Shown here: positions 43,758-55,335 of the stretch, piece after piece
Numbering within the stretch: the first letter of the stretch is position 1
Layout: each line of letters opens with the position of its first letter
NCBI GenBank assembly: GCA_020466095.1
Contig: CM035806.1
Coordinates: 137,951,599-138,015,598 of the forward strand
Reading direction: 5' to 3'
From: Chlorops oryzae
Lineage: Eukaryota; Arthropoda; Insecta; Diptera; Chloropidae
Length of the DNA: 64,000 bases
Position numbers and translations under genes: made by a program
The notes under the pieces: generated by a model
Seen by the model: only the letters and a program-made list of their open reading frames with translations
The model's database searches: none
Told to the model about the DNA's origin: nothing

Positions 43758-44846
43758 ATGGAGAACAAGTGCAAAATACGAATGAATCTAGTAGCCATTA
43801 AAAAGGTTGACCCATATGCAAGAGATATCGTCACGTCTTCATCACATGTTGCTTTTTATACATTCAACTCTGATAACAATGAGTGGGAAAAGACAGATGT
43901 AGAAGGTGCTTTCTTCATTTACAGTCGAAACGCTCAACCGTTCCATAGTATATTTATAAACAATCGACTAAACACAAATTCTTTCGTTGAACCTATCACA
44001 ACGCAGTTAGAACTTCAATCACAACCGCCATTTCTGCTATATCGCAATGAGCGTTCACGAATTCGTGGATTCTGGTTTTACAACAGCGATGAGTGCGAAC
44101 GCGTCAGTCGCCTCGTAGTATCTCTTGTGCAGGAGTCGAACGGATCAATGCTTAATACATTTGCAATCCGAAGCAATCAGGAAAACATTAATCTCTTGAA
44201 AATGTTAGCTGATGCCCAGAAAGAATTCAATAATTCCCAAACGATTAATAAAAACTTTTTAGCAAATGCTCCAAGTAACAACGTCTTGGAGTTTTTTGCT
44301 GCTGCAAAGCCTGCAATTGCTGATAAAAATTTGAAACAATTACTCCCAAACACGCTTTCGGTTGAACAAATTGAGAAGCAGCAAAGATCTAAATCAAATG
44401 AAAGAAAGCAGAGCTCTCCGCAAAAGTTGTCAACTTGCGCTACAGTAAAAGAAATTCCTGTAGAAAGCTCCGAAATGAACGGTTTGACAAAATTTTTAAA
44501 TTCAATTGACTTGGCAGCAAAACAAGAGACTCTCAACTTAGAATTATCAACCACTAATCTTCTAGAAGAATCGCCACAGAAATTTCTTCGCTTTGAACCG
44601 GTCCTTAATAGTGAGTATGTTACTCACGATGACGCTAAACCTGCTCTTATGCCACCAACAATGTTTGAGAAAGCAACAGCTTTGCCGAACTCTGGTATTT
44701 TATCCTTAAGGCAAGAACCGCTTACATCGTCTCAGTTGGTGCAAACTTTAAGCTATCTAATGCAAAATGACGAAGAATTTGTACAGAAATTACACGAAGC
44801 ATATCTTCAAGTATATGAAAAAGCCATAGTGGATACTTATCAATAA
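43758..44846 (+). CDS. Dcp1: mRNA-decapping protein 1
   Basis: This complete 362-codon single-exon gene encodes the activator of the decapping enzyme Dcp2 in cytoplasmic mRNA decay (P bodies). An EVH1 domain fills residues of about 5-130, with conserved blocks WEKTDVEGAFFIYSR (43-57), RLNTNSFVEPIT (70-81) and GFWFYNSDECERV (104-116). A Ser/Lys/Gln-rich middle contains LEFFAAAK (177-184), possibly the short helical motif that binds other decapping factors. The last 50 residues (LTSSQLVQTLSYLM...VYEKAIVD) fit the helical trimerisation domain of animal Dcp1. The length is close to the Drosophila protein. The start is the first ATG of the frame; the stop overlaps an AATAAA (44842-44847). The lack of introns is worth noting. 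Convergent with Rich. Confidence 0.93.
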   Translation: MENKCKIRMNLVAIKKVDPYARDIVTSSSHVAFYTFNSDNNEWEKTDVEGAFFIYSRNAQPFHSIFINNRLNTNSFVEPITTQLELQSQPPFLLYRNERSRIRGFWFYNSDECERVSRLVVSLVQESNGSMLNTFAIRSNQENINLLKMLADAQKEFNNSQTINKNFLANAPSNNVLEFFAAAKPAIADKNLKQLLPNTLSVEQIEKQQRSKSNERKQSSPQKLSTCATVKEIPVESSEMNGLTKFLNSIDLAAKQETLNLELSTTNLLEESPQKFLRFEPVLNSEYVTHDDAKPALMPPTMFEKATALPNSGILSLRQEPLTSSQLVQTLSYLMQNDEEFVQKLHEAYLQVYEKAIVDTYQ

Positions 44847-47362
44847 ATATTGAATATTTTGCTCAATATAGCTCCCACACTGTATGTTTAAAGACTTAAC
44901 AGACATTAAATTATGTTAATATAAAAATGTTAAAAGTGTTATATCTTAAATTTTTTGAGTGGATGGATAGTGAAAATATGGATTTGCAAATTTCGGATAT
45001 GTACTTAGATTCACATTAACCTTTAAAGGGTCACACTTGTTTCTTTTTTTTTTTATGTAATAAATCTGTGTTGTTAAGGGTAATTGTTGATTTAAGCTAA
45101 TTTAAGCTGATTTAAGCTAAAACTGAGTTATTTTTACCATTGGATTCCTTCCAATGAAACGAATTCTTGAGTCCTGATTTTCTAGAAATCAAATTTCGTT
45201 TAGATGGAGACCGCATTAAAAGTAAGCATGTGTTATAGTTTTCGGAGCCCGAAAATACAATACTCGACAAATATATATGAATACCTAGTTATTTGAAGTT
45301 TTTTTTTTTTTTTTTTTTTTGTATAACAGGCCACCGAAGGTCACGTCCGCTAAGACAAATTGTTCAAAGGATTTTAAAAACATAAGAACATCATAGACCG
45401 GTTGCAAGGTCTTAAAGTCCTAAAAAGTGATATTTTCATGACTTTTTATATGAATAAAATTGATTAATAAGTACAACACATTGTCGGTAAGCGCAAGTAA
45501 TAGAAACCCAGTTTTGAGGCAAATATTGAGTTCTTGCACTTACCGGGGTCAAAATTGTTTTAGAAAAGCAATACACATAGTAAAAAAACACATTTTTTTT
45601 TCTGTCAAAATGCAAGTCTTGAATGCTTTTACAGAATCTTTAGTTTTAATCTTTTGTTGGAAAATTTCTTGCTGTTCGACTTCATTGCTATTTTCCTCGT
45701 TTTCAATTTCATTTCATTTTCAATAAGACTTGTGTTTATTAATTGACATTGTTCATGTGTTTAGGAAACATTTGCATCAAGCTACTGTATCATTGCTAGA
45801 ATATGTTCATTGTCAACGAATCAAATTTTTTTGATAGTTGGTATATTTGATTTATTTATTCGAACTTCGTTGATTCTAATTAATTAAGTGAAAAATATAT
45901 TTTTTCACATACCTAATTAAATTTTTTTTTGACTTCACTGACAATAATTTCGTCTTCTTCACCATTCAGTTAAGAGATATATTTATCTGTCCATTATTAA
46001 TCCTTTCAGACACGCTCCCAAACTGATAGCATTGAAATCTCATAAGCTCCCTTGTCCCTTATAAGTGACGCCGTGTGTCAAAGGGTAAAGGGTACCCCCA
46101 GTACTAAGGTCACAAAAATCCCAAAAACTGCCATAGAATTGGAGTTTTTCCATATATTTCTAGCTAGCCATAGTGGTGCGACTCATAAGAGCAATAACTC
46201 AATTTCTTTCTTATAAAATAAAGCGAAATGGATAGGTTCATTAGAAAAGAATGATTCGAAAATATGGTTTGCTATGTTGAGCAAAAGGAGTTTCGCTGAG
46301 AATAAATGACCAATTCCCCTGAGTTCCTTTCTCAACGAACAATATGACTGTCAAGCATTTATCGCCATTTATGGAGATATTCCGAGATATGGACCAAAAA
46401 CAGTTATTTAGGACATTGACTCACTTACCAAGTTGTAACTTTGTTGTTTATCAACCGCTTTAAATTTTTCTTAAGGCAATAAAAATTCAAAAGAATGCTA
46501 TTTCGAGAAATAAAAACCGCTTGCTGAAATTTTAGTACTTTATTGGATTTTTTCCAATGACAAAGAGAATTTGTTTGAATTTTTTCCCAAAATTTTTCAA
46601 CTTTGAAGCCATTTTATTCCAATTTGTTCCACTCCAAAGCCTTCACATAGGCATTATTTAAGAAAATACATTCAATTTCCAACAAAATGATGTATCGGTC
46701 AGCTTTTTCCAGAAATATATATCTGAAATAATTTTTTTTTCGGTTATTGATATATGAAGGGAAAGGTTGAACCTATAAAAAAAAGAGGTAAAAAATTGAA
46801 ATTTGTATCGGCTGCTTAATCAAAGAAACATATTTTTGGCTAATTTTTTACAGTTTCGCCCGATGGTTATAATTTTTTAAGTTCATCCTTCCGATGGCAC
46901 TATTAAGAGAACGAATATTTCTACCCAATCGGTCAAAAACTTTTAGACTTACAGCTTACAAGGTTCCAAGATAATCGCTTTCAAATTTTTCTTTACCTGT
47001 GTATTGACGGTATGGGGGCCGCGACGTTTTTGACAATAACTCCGTTATATTCAAGATATATTTTTTTTCCTTTCAACAGTATATTCTTAACATATTATAT
47101 ATTTGAGACATCAAAGAAATATTTTTTTAAATTCTAAAGCTATAATTATTTCTCTCCTTAAATTAATATCCGGAACAATCGTGCGGACGAACAAATCGTA
47201 TCATAATGCAATTTTAGCCTGTTAGATAAAGCTATTTAAAATTATATTGACGCTCTCAGGACATATAAGCATCTAGTAAATGGAGAGAAAATGATTGGAA
47301 TTTAAGCAATTGCTTTTGAAGACACTTTTCTTAAATTTAAGCAACTTGCATAGTCCCGAATA
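44847..47362. other. Intergenic between Dcp1 and Rich
   Basis: AT-rich. A 22-base T run at 45299-45320, followed by GTATAACAGGCCACCG, could be the poly(A) tail of a minus-strand retroposon. No protein or flanking duplication was recognised. Confidence 0.5.
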
Positions 47363-47370
47363 CTGATTAC

Positions 47371-48371
47371 CAGGGCTGTAAATGAATAAATCATTTGTAG
47401 ATTGTTGATTCCAGAATCAATCACAGCTTGATTTAAAAAAAAAAAGATTGAATTCATTTAAGTCTAAATTCATCAAGATTTAAATCTGATTGAAATCATT
47501 GATGATTGCTGTAAGGTGAATTATAATTCATTTTGGGGAAAATCATTTTGATTTATATTTTGATTTCAATCATTTGATTTAAATCAAAAAAATTTAAATC
47601 ATTCTTAATTTAAATCACTCATAAATATTTTAATTTGATATATTTTTGACAGTAAAGTCACCGTATAAAAGGTTTATATGTTTTATTTTTTATGAATAAA
47701 GGGGTAATAAATTAAATCACAAATTAAAATGAGGCCGTGAGAGCAGAAGTAGCCTAACCCCAAAATGTGTACTATCGAGATAAACGAAATTTTGAATTTT
47801 TATAAATTTTAAACAGGCTGAATGCCCATCTTCCAAAAACCATTTTCTTTTTTTTTTTTTGTTATTTATAAAGAAATCCGGGTCCTTCATATCATCATCG
47901 CTGGAAAAGTCCGGAAAAATATTTTCGTCTACCATTTGTATGGTATGAAATTAGCAACTAAAACTTTACTGATTGAATTATGAAACGAAGTGTCGAAGTT
48001 TTCATGGATTTACTGATTGATTTATATCGAGGTTTTGAAATCATTGCTGACTTAAATCAAAAATGATTTAAATTTTTTTTAGATTTAAATCAGGTGATTA
48101 ATTTGTTTTTGATTAAAATCAACAATGATTTCAATTTTTTGGAATTAAATCAAAAATTTAAATTTTTTTGATTTAAATCAAATGAATGAAATCAAAATAT
48201 AATTCAAAATGATTTTCCCCAAAATGAATTATATAATCACCATTACAGCAATCATCAATGATTTCAATCAGATTTAAATCTTGATGATTTCAGAATAAAA
48301 TGATTTAATTCAAAAGGGAAATAAATCAAAATGATTTAAAATCAAAATGATTTAAATTTTTTACAGCTCTG
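47371..48371. mobile_element. hAT-type fold-back element
   Basis: The ends are CAGGGCTGTAAA and TTTACAGCTCTG, with the exact 8-bp duplication CTGATTAC on both sides (47363-47370 and 48372-48379). Each arm is several hundred bases of GATTTAAATC-type repeats and is complementary to the other (for example CAATCATCAATGATTTCAAT on the right arm pairs with the left). The unique centre (about 47640-48000) holds a 72-codon minus-strand frame. Confidence 0.9.
47717..47935 (-). CDS. Small ORF in the centre of the fold-back element
   Basis: ATG 47935 opens 72 codons beginning MVDENIFPDFSSDDDMKDPD, followed by NNKKKKRKW. The acidic start and the basic cluster look like a protein N-terminus or nuclear localisation region. 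The later part (KFIKIQNFVYLDS) is less protein-like. I do not recognise the family. It may be a transposase remnant, a captured host exon or chance. Confidence 0.3.
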   Translation of the reverse strand: MVDENIFPDFSSDDDMKDPDFFINNKKKKRKWFLEDGHSACLKFIKIQNFVYLDSTHFGVRLLLLSRPHFNL

Positions 48372-48379
48372 CTGATTAC

Positions 48380-48986
48380 ACAAACTAGTTTCCACCATTT
48401 TTTTTTTAGTAGATGTAAATGCTATTTTCTGATCGACTTGGGCCTTATCAACATGAAAAATATACATATTTAAAAAATTTTTTATCGAAATGTTTTTATA
48501 TTGATTTTTGATATGAAAACTTTTTTTTTTTGCTATGTTGCAGCTTGTTCGAGCAGAAGTCGTCAATGCATCATCCGATTTGAATAAATTTTCCCTTAAA
48601 TTAAACTTAGTTAATCCTTAAAAAAAATGTTTAAAAAAAACAACTATTTTGCTCGTTATAGTTTTTTTTAGATGCCGATGAATGAAGAAAATTATGCATT
48701 TTGGTTAAAACGGTTCACAGAACCTTATTTTCTTGACCGATCTTAAACTGACTACAAGTGAACAGTATCGATAATTGCTTTTGTTTGAACTATTTCGTAA
48801 TGCAAATGAATAGAGAATAAGTGCTTTTAGTTCAAATATTTACAGATATTTCAATAAGCTATGAATCCTCAACTAATTTGATCATAACAAAGACATTTTC
48901 TGAATTTTGCTTTATATTTGCAATAATCTCTTAAATATAACTCCAATTGAAATGGAATTGTACACAAGCTTTATAAATTTTCCACT
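48380..48986. other. Downstream flank of Rich
   Basis: AT-rich. It probably contains the Rich 3' UTR; no other feature was recognised. Confidence 0.5.
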
Positions 48987-51900
48987 CTACATAACAGCAC
49001 AAGACCCACTTCCCTCTTGTTGCTTTAGTTTTACATTTTTCGCCAATGATGCTAAGGACTTATCGTCTTCATATGAATGACAGTGCGAAAATGATCCTTG
49101 TCTTTCCAATGACATAAACTCTAAGTTCCAACTTGAGTTTACAGATGATAAATTTGAGGTCGATTGGTTTTTATTCAACTGCTTATCACTAGTGCTTTCA
49201 ATAGCTTCTGACATTTGGATGGAAATACTTTCTTCCAAACCTCTTTGAGCGGAGGCTAAATGTTTTTCTAGCAAATTAGTGTATGGCCGCAAATATATAA
49301 TGAATGCGTTGTGGAAACATTCTTTTTCAAGCGTCCAATCCATGAGGTGCTTCAATGCATCGTTTATACGACTGCAAACAGTCATCGGTTCTGAACGTAT
49401 TACTCCATTTATTATTCGCCCAACTGATGCAGCATCTTTCAACAAAATCGAGAGGACTAACGCATAATCAATACAATTAGCTTCGATGAACAGTTGCAAT
49501 AAGTACCGGAGCTTAATCGCAAGTTTCTCTGGCAACATTTTTTTCACCTCTAACGGATTGCCGTAGCCCTCCAGGCCAATTACCAAAGGCGTTTTTGCAT
49601 AATCATCGAAGCATGTAAAATCGAAAACAATATTACAAGGTTTTTCTGATATATACAACGGGAAATTGCGGAACTGCTCGGGTTTTTCCATAAAAGCTGC
49701 ATTGTTCAGTGCATTTCCTTTATGTGTAGTATTAATTGTTGGATAATTGAATTTTGCCAAACTAGAATACCCAGATTCAGAGGTTATGCTTTGCGTATGT
49801 TTGGATCGATTCGACTTTTTCAAACTTATTTCATCGTTTTTTAATGTTTTTTGAGAATTCGATGTGTTCAAATCCGTATAAAAGTTATTATCATCAGCTA
49901 TATTTAATTCTTTATGTATATTTCTTAAGGCTAGTACAAAGCTATCCAATTTAGCTGCGCGGTCAGACTCTTGAGTAAGCCAGGACACCAAATGAAAGTC
50001 TAAGAAGGCACTCATGTATCCCAATTCAATCAATTTGTAATTCTGCAAAAACGTCCGTGCGTGCGATTGTATGATTGTATCTATACAGAATGCTTCTTTT
50101 CGTTCGACAGTTAAGTTGAGACCTGTACATTTTCGGCGAGTAGGGAATTCAAGGCTGGAAGATAGTGGTAATACAGAATCAAAAGATACAGTCGTTGATT
50201 TAGTGTTTGAAATGGTTGCTGTTGTTGCTGATGCTGATGCTTTATCTTTTCTCTCTTTTGGTATGTGTGATATAAGCGTAGTCGAAAAACTCCGTTCTCT
50301 AGTCATTGGACCTAAGAGCATGTTAAAAGCCTCCGAGTTCGCATTTAATTGTGGTTTTGTTGGAGCACGAGGCGCTATTTTTACGTTAACAATCATCGAT
50401 GAACATGGAGAGTCTATTTCTTTGGGATCAATTGCTTTAAGAAAGCGAATCAAGTCTCTGGCCAGTTCCCAATTAAAGTTTTTTATGGCAATGTCCAACA
50501 ATACTGCTGCATATTGCTTACTTATAAAGGATGGTTCCAAATTTTGCAGTATTATTAAAAAACTAGCCGCAGTATCCAATTCTTCCGATTGTAAGCATTG
50601 TTTGAAAAGATCTTTGGGTTTCCCGGCGACAGAAAACAGATATGGCCAAAGAGCTATTTCGGTTTTTCTAGCGCATTGAATGACAGTTTTTAAGTAAACT
50701 GGAAATTCTCTAGCAAATGTTAGAACACTTGGCAAAAGGGCATCAGGTATGGGCTCTTTGCTTGTTGCTTCTTCTTCTAGAACTTCATGAAGGAGCAGCT
50801 CTAAAGAATGTGGAAAGTACGGCAATGAACTGCAAGATTTTGCTATTTCCCAAGCACTATAACCCAAATTTCGCTTGATCAGCTGGCGCAATATTTTGTG
50901 CAGATACACTTGCGATTTTTGATTCAGCACACAAAACGGTAAAGCAAAGTACGAGTTCAACTCATTGCAAAACAAATTTGTTTCGTTTTCGACCCCCAAT
51001 GCAATAACGTTATCAAATAGCACTACAAGAGGATAAAGCTTTAATGGAAATGATAACATAATACGCTTTGACATGAAGGCATGCAGGTGCTTGGTAGTAT
51101 TCTGTACATTTTCAGATGTAAGTGGAAGAATTGGAAGCCATACCCTCATTCCATTGGTCCCACAGTAAAACCACAAGCTTTCGGGCATTGAACTTTTTTC
51201 AAAGTCAGCCGACGTCCAAAAAAACTCCACAGACGATGCCAAACAGGAAGCCATTAGCAAACTTATAACTTTATTTTGTGGGTCACGTTGTATCATCAAT
51301 ATACGACCACTAACATTTACAATCATTGTTTCATCTGATGATTCATCCGGAATTAATTTATTTGAGCTCGTTTTAGAACATAAACCATTCTTCAATTTCA
51401 AAACCGTCAACGAAACGATGCAAGCAGGATGAATACAAATATGTTTAACATCAACCTCATATGCACATGTTAACTGAATAGTTTGACTCTCCGTTTTTGC
51501 AAGCAAAAACAAGCTTATAATTCCATCCGCAGTTAATGCGATGAGCTGGTTTTGAAAAATGTTTAAGGAAATCACAGGAGCGCGAACAAGAACTTTGTTT
51601 CCAAATTGGTTGTCCAACTTTTTTTCTTCCGGATAACAGCGAATTTCATCAGTTCGGTCAAGTAAGGAGTAGCACCCTAATATTAAATAGTCTTCCCAGT
51701 ATAGTAAACCTCCTGATACTACAAAATCCTTTTCCTGTGTCTCATTTCCAAATACCTTCCATTTTCTTGAAAGCAATGAGTAATGTGCCAAACCAGTACG
51801 ACCAGCTACGGCGAGCAAGCAACCGTTTCTATCAATGGCTGAATATCGTATGGGCCAGTTTGAAGCGGCGTATGTCACAGGTAGTTGATATATACTCCAA

Positions 51901-53354
51901 TGTTTATTTTCTGATAATATGTTGACAATATGTACAGAGTTTTTGATCTCTACGTTGTGGCTTTCTATTTGGAACTCATTATGAGTTTTTTCAGAGTAAG
52001 TACCATGATTCGGAAAACAAAGTTTTGAACCAAAATATGTCTTTTCCAGATTGTATCCTTGGCTTAAATATAAGCAATCATCTCCTTGTAAGAGAATATT
52101 TGGTTGAGACGCCATGCATGGATTCACCGCCAAAACGCTTTTGACAAAATTAATTTGCAACACATTTGAACAGGCTGTGGATTCCTTTACTTTACACGTT
52201 AAGAAAAGTTGATAGCCTTCTGTGCTCCACTCAACCCGATTTATTTTCAAAGGGTTATTTTTAAAAAAGTCTACATGTAGACCAAAGTCCCAATTAAAAG
52301 ACGACATTAGAAGCGCTCCAAACGTACTCCAAAGTGATATGCCACCGTTTTCCCAAGTGACAGCCAGTACACATCCATCTGGGCTCCACCTTACTTCATT
52401 AACGGCTCCCAAACTTCCAGATTCTACGTAAGAGCTTAGCGAAATGCGATGCGAAAATTCAAGACCCCCCGTTGTATCTTCAATTGCAAAAACTATAACA
52501 TCGGAGTTTCTGCGACCAAATGCGAGCAATCGGAATTTGTGATTTATGCTGCAAACTGTAGCGTCATTAACATCTGGAGCCCAAAATCCGTGAATGTTCT
52601 GCATTTCAAATCGTAAATGTGCAACGTTCAAGAATGCTGCGCAATGATTATTAAATACAACAGCACAGCCTCCTATAAATGGCGAATATTCCACATTAGA
52701 TAAATACATGTTTTTCCCGACCGTAGCGTGTGTTTTGAGTGCACAGTTTTGATTTGCATAAAATGGAATGTTCTTCAAATTAATTAATGTTTCTGTTGAA
52801 TGTGGCTGGTTTTTTATATAACTGTTTGATGACTCCAAGTCGGTCCACAATAGTTGCATTAATTCGCATTGATCGGTTGTAATTAATAGTTCATTGAGAG
52901 TGGTGCATGTCAGAGAAGTTATCTTAGCTCCCAGTTTGTATATGTTAGTTTCATGTAGGCGAAGACACGGTATGTCTTCGTTAACGAAAAGCTCTGCCGA
53001 TTCTCGTTTTAATCTCTCTACGGGGGAATCTACTTGCATTAGCACACCGTGTTCTTTGGACTCAAAATCAATCCTATATACAACAACAACTCCTGTTACT
53101 AAAAGAATTGCAATTTTCCGTGAATCGGGTTTCCACACGATTGTTTTATTTACTCCATAAGAAAATACTGAACTCTTGCTACGTTTGTGTGAAGTTATTG
53201 GTGTAAGCGGATTAGCGTACCATATGCATAACATATCGTCACTAATAGCTGCTACTAGAATTTTTACAGCATCGCAGCACATATGGCTTACAACCATGGT
53301 TTCCGATGCAATCGACATATTGATTTGTCGTGGCCATCCAGTTGGGAAATACAT
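48987..53354 (-). CDS. Rich: RIC1 homologue, Rab6 GEF complex subunit
   Basis: A complete 1455-codon open frame, without introns, begins MYFPTGWP, the characteristic start of the RIC1 family, and ends GSGSCAVM. RIC1 with RGP1 activates Rab6 for traffic at the Golgi; the Drosophila protein Rich acts in photoreceptor targeting and N-cadherin trafficking. Residues of about 1-720 are WD40-like beta-propeller repeats, for example VRWSPDGCVLAVTWENGGISLW near 320-340. Residues of about 790-1040 form the helical RIC1 domain (LRQLIKRNLGYSAWEIAKSC, ALLPSVLTFAREFPVYL, FLIILQNLE). The C-terminal third has a Ser/Thr-rich linker (1055-1240), then another helical block (IEANCIDYALVLSILLKDA). The length agrees with the family (about 1400-1430). 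Absence of introns over 4.4 kb is unusual, but I see no poly(A) tail or flanking repeats to suggest a retrocopy. Confidence 0.93.
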   Translation of the reverse strand: MYFPTGWPRQINMSIASETMVVSHMCCDAVKILVAAISDDMLCIWYANPLTPITSHKRSKSSVFSYGVNKTIVWKPDSRKIAILLVTGVVVVYRIDFESKEHGVLMQVDSPVERLKRESAELFVNEDIPCLRLHETNIYKLGAKITSLTCTTLNELLITTDQCELMQLLWTDLESSNSYIKNQPHSTETLINLKNIPFYANQNCALKTHATVGKNMYLSNVEYSPFIGGCAVVFNNHCAAFLNVAHLRFEMQNIHGFWAPDVNDATVCSINHKFRLLAFGRRNSDVIVFAIEDTTGGLEFSHRISLSSYVESGSLGAVNEVRWSPDGCVLAVTWENGGISLWSTFGALLMSSFNWDFGLHVDFFKNNPLKINRVEWSTEGYQLFLTCKVKESTACSNVLQINFVKSVLAVNPCMASQPNILLQGDDCLYLSQGYNLEKTYFGSKLCFPNHGTYSEKTHNEFQIESHNVEIKNSVHIVNILSENKHWSIYQLPVTYAASNWPIRYSAIDRNGCLLAVAGRTGLAHYSLLSRKWKVFGNETQEKDFVVSGGLLYWEDYLILGCYSLLDRTDEIRCYPEEKKLDNQFGNKVLVRAPVISLNIFQNQLIALTADGIISLFLLAKTESQTIQLTCAYEVDVKHICIHPACIVSLTVLKLKNGLCSKTSSNKLIPDESSDETMIVNVSGRILMIQRDPQNKVISLLMASCLASSVEFFWTSADFEKSSMPESLWFYCGTNGMRVWLPILPLTSENVQNTTKHLHAFMSKRIMLSFPLKLYPLVVLFDNVIALGVENETNLFCNELNSYFALPFCVLNQKSQVYLHKILRQLIKRNLGYSAWEIAKSCSSLPYFPHSLELLLHEVLEEEATSKEPIPDALLPSVLTFAREFPVYLKTVIQCARKTEIALWPYLFSVAGKPKDLFKQCLQSEELDTAASFLIILQNLEPSFISKQYAAVLLDIAIKNFNWELARDLIRFLKAIDPKEIDSPCSSMIVNVKIAPRAPTKPQLNANSEAFNMLLGPMTRERSFSTTLISHIPKERKDKASASATTATISNTKSTTVSFDSVLPLSSSLEFPTRRKCTGLNLTVERKEAFCIDTIIQSHARTFLQNYKLIELGYMSAFLDFHLVSWLTQESDRAAKLDSFVLALRNIHKELNIADDNNFYTDLNTSNSQKTLKNDEISLKKSNRSKHTQSITSESGYSSLAKFNYPTINTTHKGNALNNAAFMEKPEQFRNFPLYISEKPCNIVFDFTCFDDYAKTPLVIGLEGYGNPLEVKKMLPEKLAIKLRYLLQLFIEANCIDYALVLSILLKDAASVGRIINGVIRSEPMTVCSRINDALKHLMDWTLEKECFHNAFIIYLRPYTNLLEKHLASAQRGLEESISIQMSEAIESTSDKQLNKNQSTSNLSSVNSSWNLEFMSLERQGSFSHCHSYEDDKSLASLAKNVKLKQQEGSGSCAVM

Positions 53355-54074
53355 AGTAACCTCTATAAAGAATTGGTTCCAATTTAAAAGAAAGGTTAAA
53401 GAAAATCATACTATTTCGGAAATTACAAGAATCAGTTTCAAATTTTATTGCAACTCACATTTGTATATTTGGACAACATCAAAATAAGTCTTCCTAGAGT
53501 GCGGTCACACACATATGGAAAATTTTTTTAAAGTGGCCGTTCATATTAAGTGCCATTTCCAATTATGCGTCAGACGCAAGACGCATAACGCTGCGTCAAA
53601 TGCGTGAAAAGTGTAATTTTCAACAGTGCGTGTGCGTGAACAAATGGGTTGCCTTGAGATTTCTTTGTCAAGCACAAATGTGAAGAGTACTCGGCTCACT
53701 CCATTTTCTATTTATGGTTGTATTTGAGACGTTTCAAGATATATAAACCAAAATTTGATTTTGAACAATATAATTATGACATTAATTACTCAAATATGCA
53801 CTTATAAATGAAAACAAAGAGGTATAAGCACACCTTGTTCATATTTCAATGAAAAGTGCTCCCACAAGTATGAAGTACTCGAAAGTAGGTACTCAATAGT
53901 TTCTACAACACTGTTATATTCCTTTTTTCAACTCTTATACGCATATGTAACAATTTCACGCTGCATGAAATATTAAACTTTTCGGAAATTTGACGCTGCG
54001 TCCACACGCACGCAATTGATTTGTACTAGGGTTGGGATTAAAATATCAATAATGATTGGTGTGAGGTGTCGGGA

Positions 54075-54260
54075 TAAATATTTAATTACCACTATATGGT
54101 TAGTGGTAGTTAAGCAAAAAAATTGCACTACCATTACATGGGTAGTAGTATTTAAAATCGAAGTTGCACTATCACTACATGGGTAGTGGTATTTTAAATC
54201 GAAATTGCACTATCACTACTTTTTAGTGGTTAATGAAAAAAAAATTCACTAGCACTAAAA
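54075..54260. repeat. Tandem 41-bp repeat, about four diverged copies
   Basis: TTGCACTATCACTACATGGG plus TAGTGGTATTTTAAATCGAA recurs with starts at about 54123, 54164 and 54205, with partial copies on each side. Confidence 0.85.
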
Positions 54261-54801
54261 TACAAAACAATATTCGAAGATGCATGAATTGTTCAAAATT
54301 TTTCTCAGTGTAAAAATTAAAAATTATATTTGGATTTCCTGTTGTATTAGGAATCAGCCAACGTTCCAAAATCCAGTCAAAATTCAGCCAAAATCGCGTA
54401 ATTCAAGATAAAAATTGCTCATAAATTCCCATTTTTTCATTATCCACCTATTAAATCTACCAATTGATAGATTTTTTCAGAACAAAACGTCTGGCAGCAC
54501 CATAACCAGCTGTCACTCTGTTTTCCCAACGCTTACATTGCATTTTCATACAAGCTTTAAAGCTCGATATCTCCTAAACTGGTCATCGTTGGTAAGTTAT
54601 TGTGTTCCACCATATATGAAAAAAATAAAATTTTGGAAAATTGATTTTAAAATTCAATTTGAAAAAACTGAAATGATAAAAGTTCGCCAAGGTGTATTTA
54701 AAAAGGTGTATGCAATAGATATTCATGCTTGTTCTTATTCATTTTTGACAAATAAAGTTTTTCGAAACTTTAGTGTTTGCTTCGATTTTTCATTGACGTT
54801 A

Positions 54802-55335
54802 AGACCAAAATCCAACAATGCGAGAGCCCGATGCGAGAGCGCGAGACGAGACGCACACAAATTTCAATACATTCAATCATATGGTTCAAGCTCCAATCTA
54901 TCGCACTGCGAGACCTCGTAGCGAGAAAATTTTGAAAAATTGAATATTTCTCTTTGCGAAGCAATTTGACAGGTTAATGATGTAGCTATTTTATGAGTAC
55001 TCGCTATTGGGTACTCCTTTAAAGTAATAAAACAAAAACTGTTCACTGTTCCGTGAAAAAGAGCTTTTAGAAAATTTCGCGAGCTTCGGTTCATTTTGAA
55101 ATTTTTTGAAAATTTTGAATTAAAATTTAAGCTCAAGTTATAGCGTACAATTTTTATGAGTACTTGGTACTCGTTAGATTGGTACTTGGTTCAAAAATTG
55201 CATTACTAGAAGCGAAATTATGCTTTTATCTGCGTGACGCAAAACTCTCATTGGAGATTGAAATGCGTCACGCAAAACATTTTCGTGACGTCGCGCACTC
55301 TCGCATCGGGCTCTCGCAATGTTGGATTTTGGGCT
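54802..55335. mobile_element. Inverted-repeat MITE, probably TTA-flanked
   Basis: The arms start CCAAAATCCAACAATGCGAG and continue AGCCCGATGCGAGAG on both ends, with one mismatch. TTA precedes the left end (54799-54801); CTTATG at the right end allows TTA at 55335-55337. No coding content. Confidence 0.75.

Noticed and set aside
50071..50679. 202-codon plus-strand frame
   Set aside because: It is antisense to the Rich coding sequence and has no independent support.
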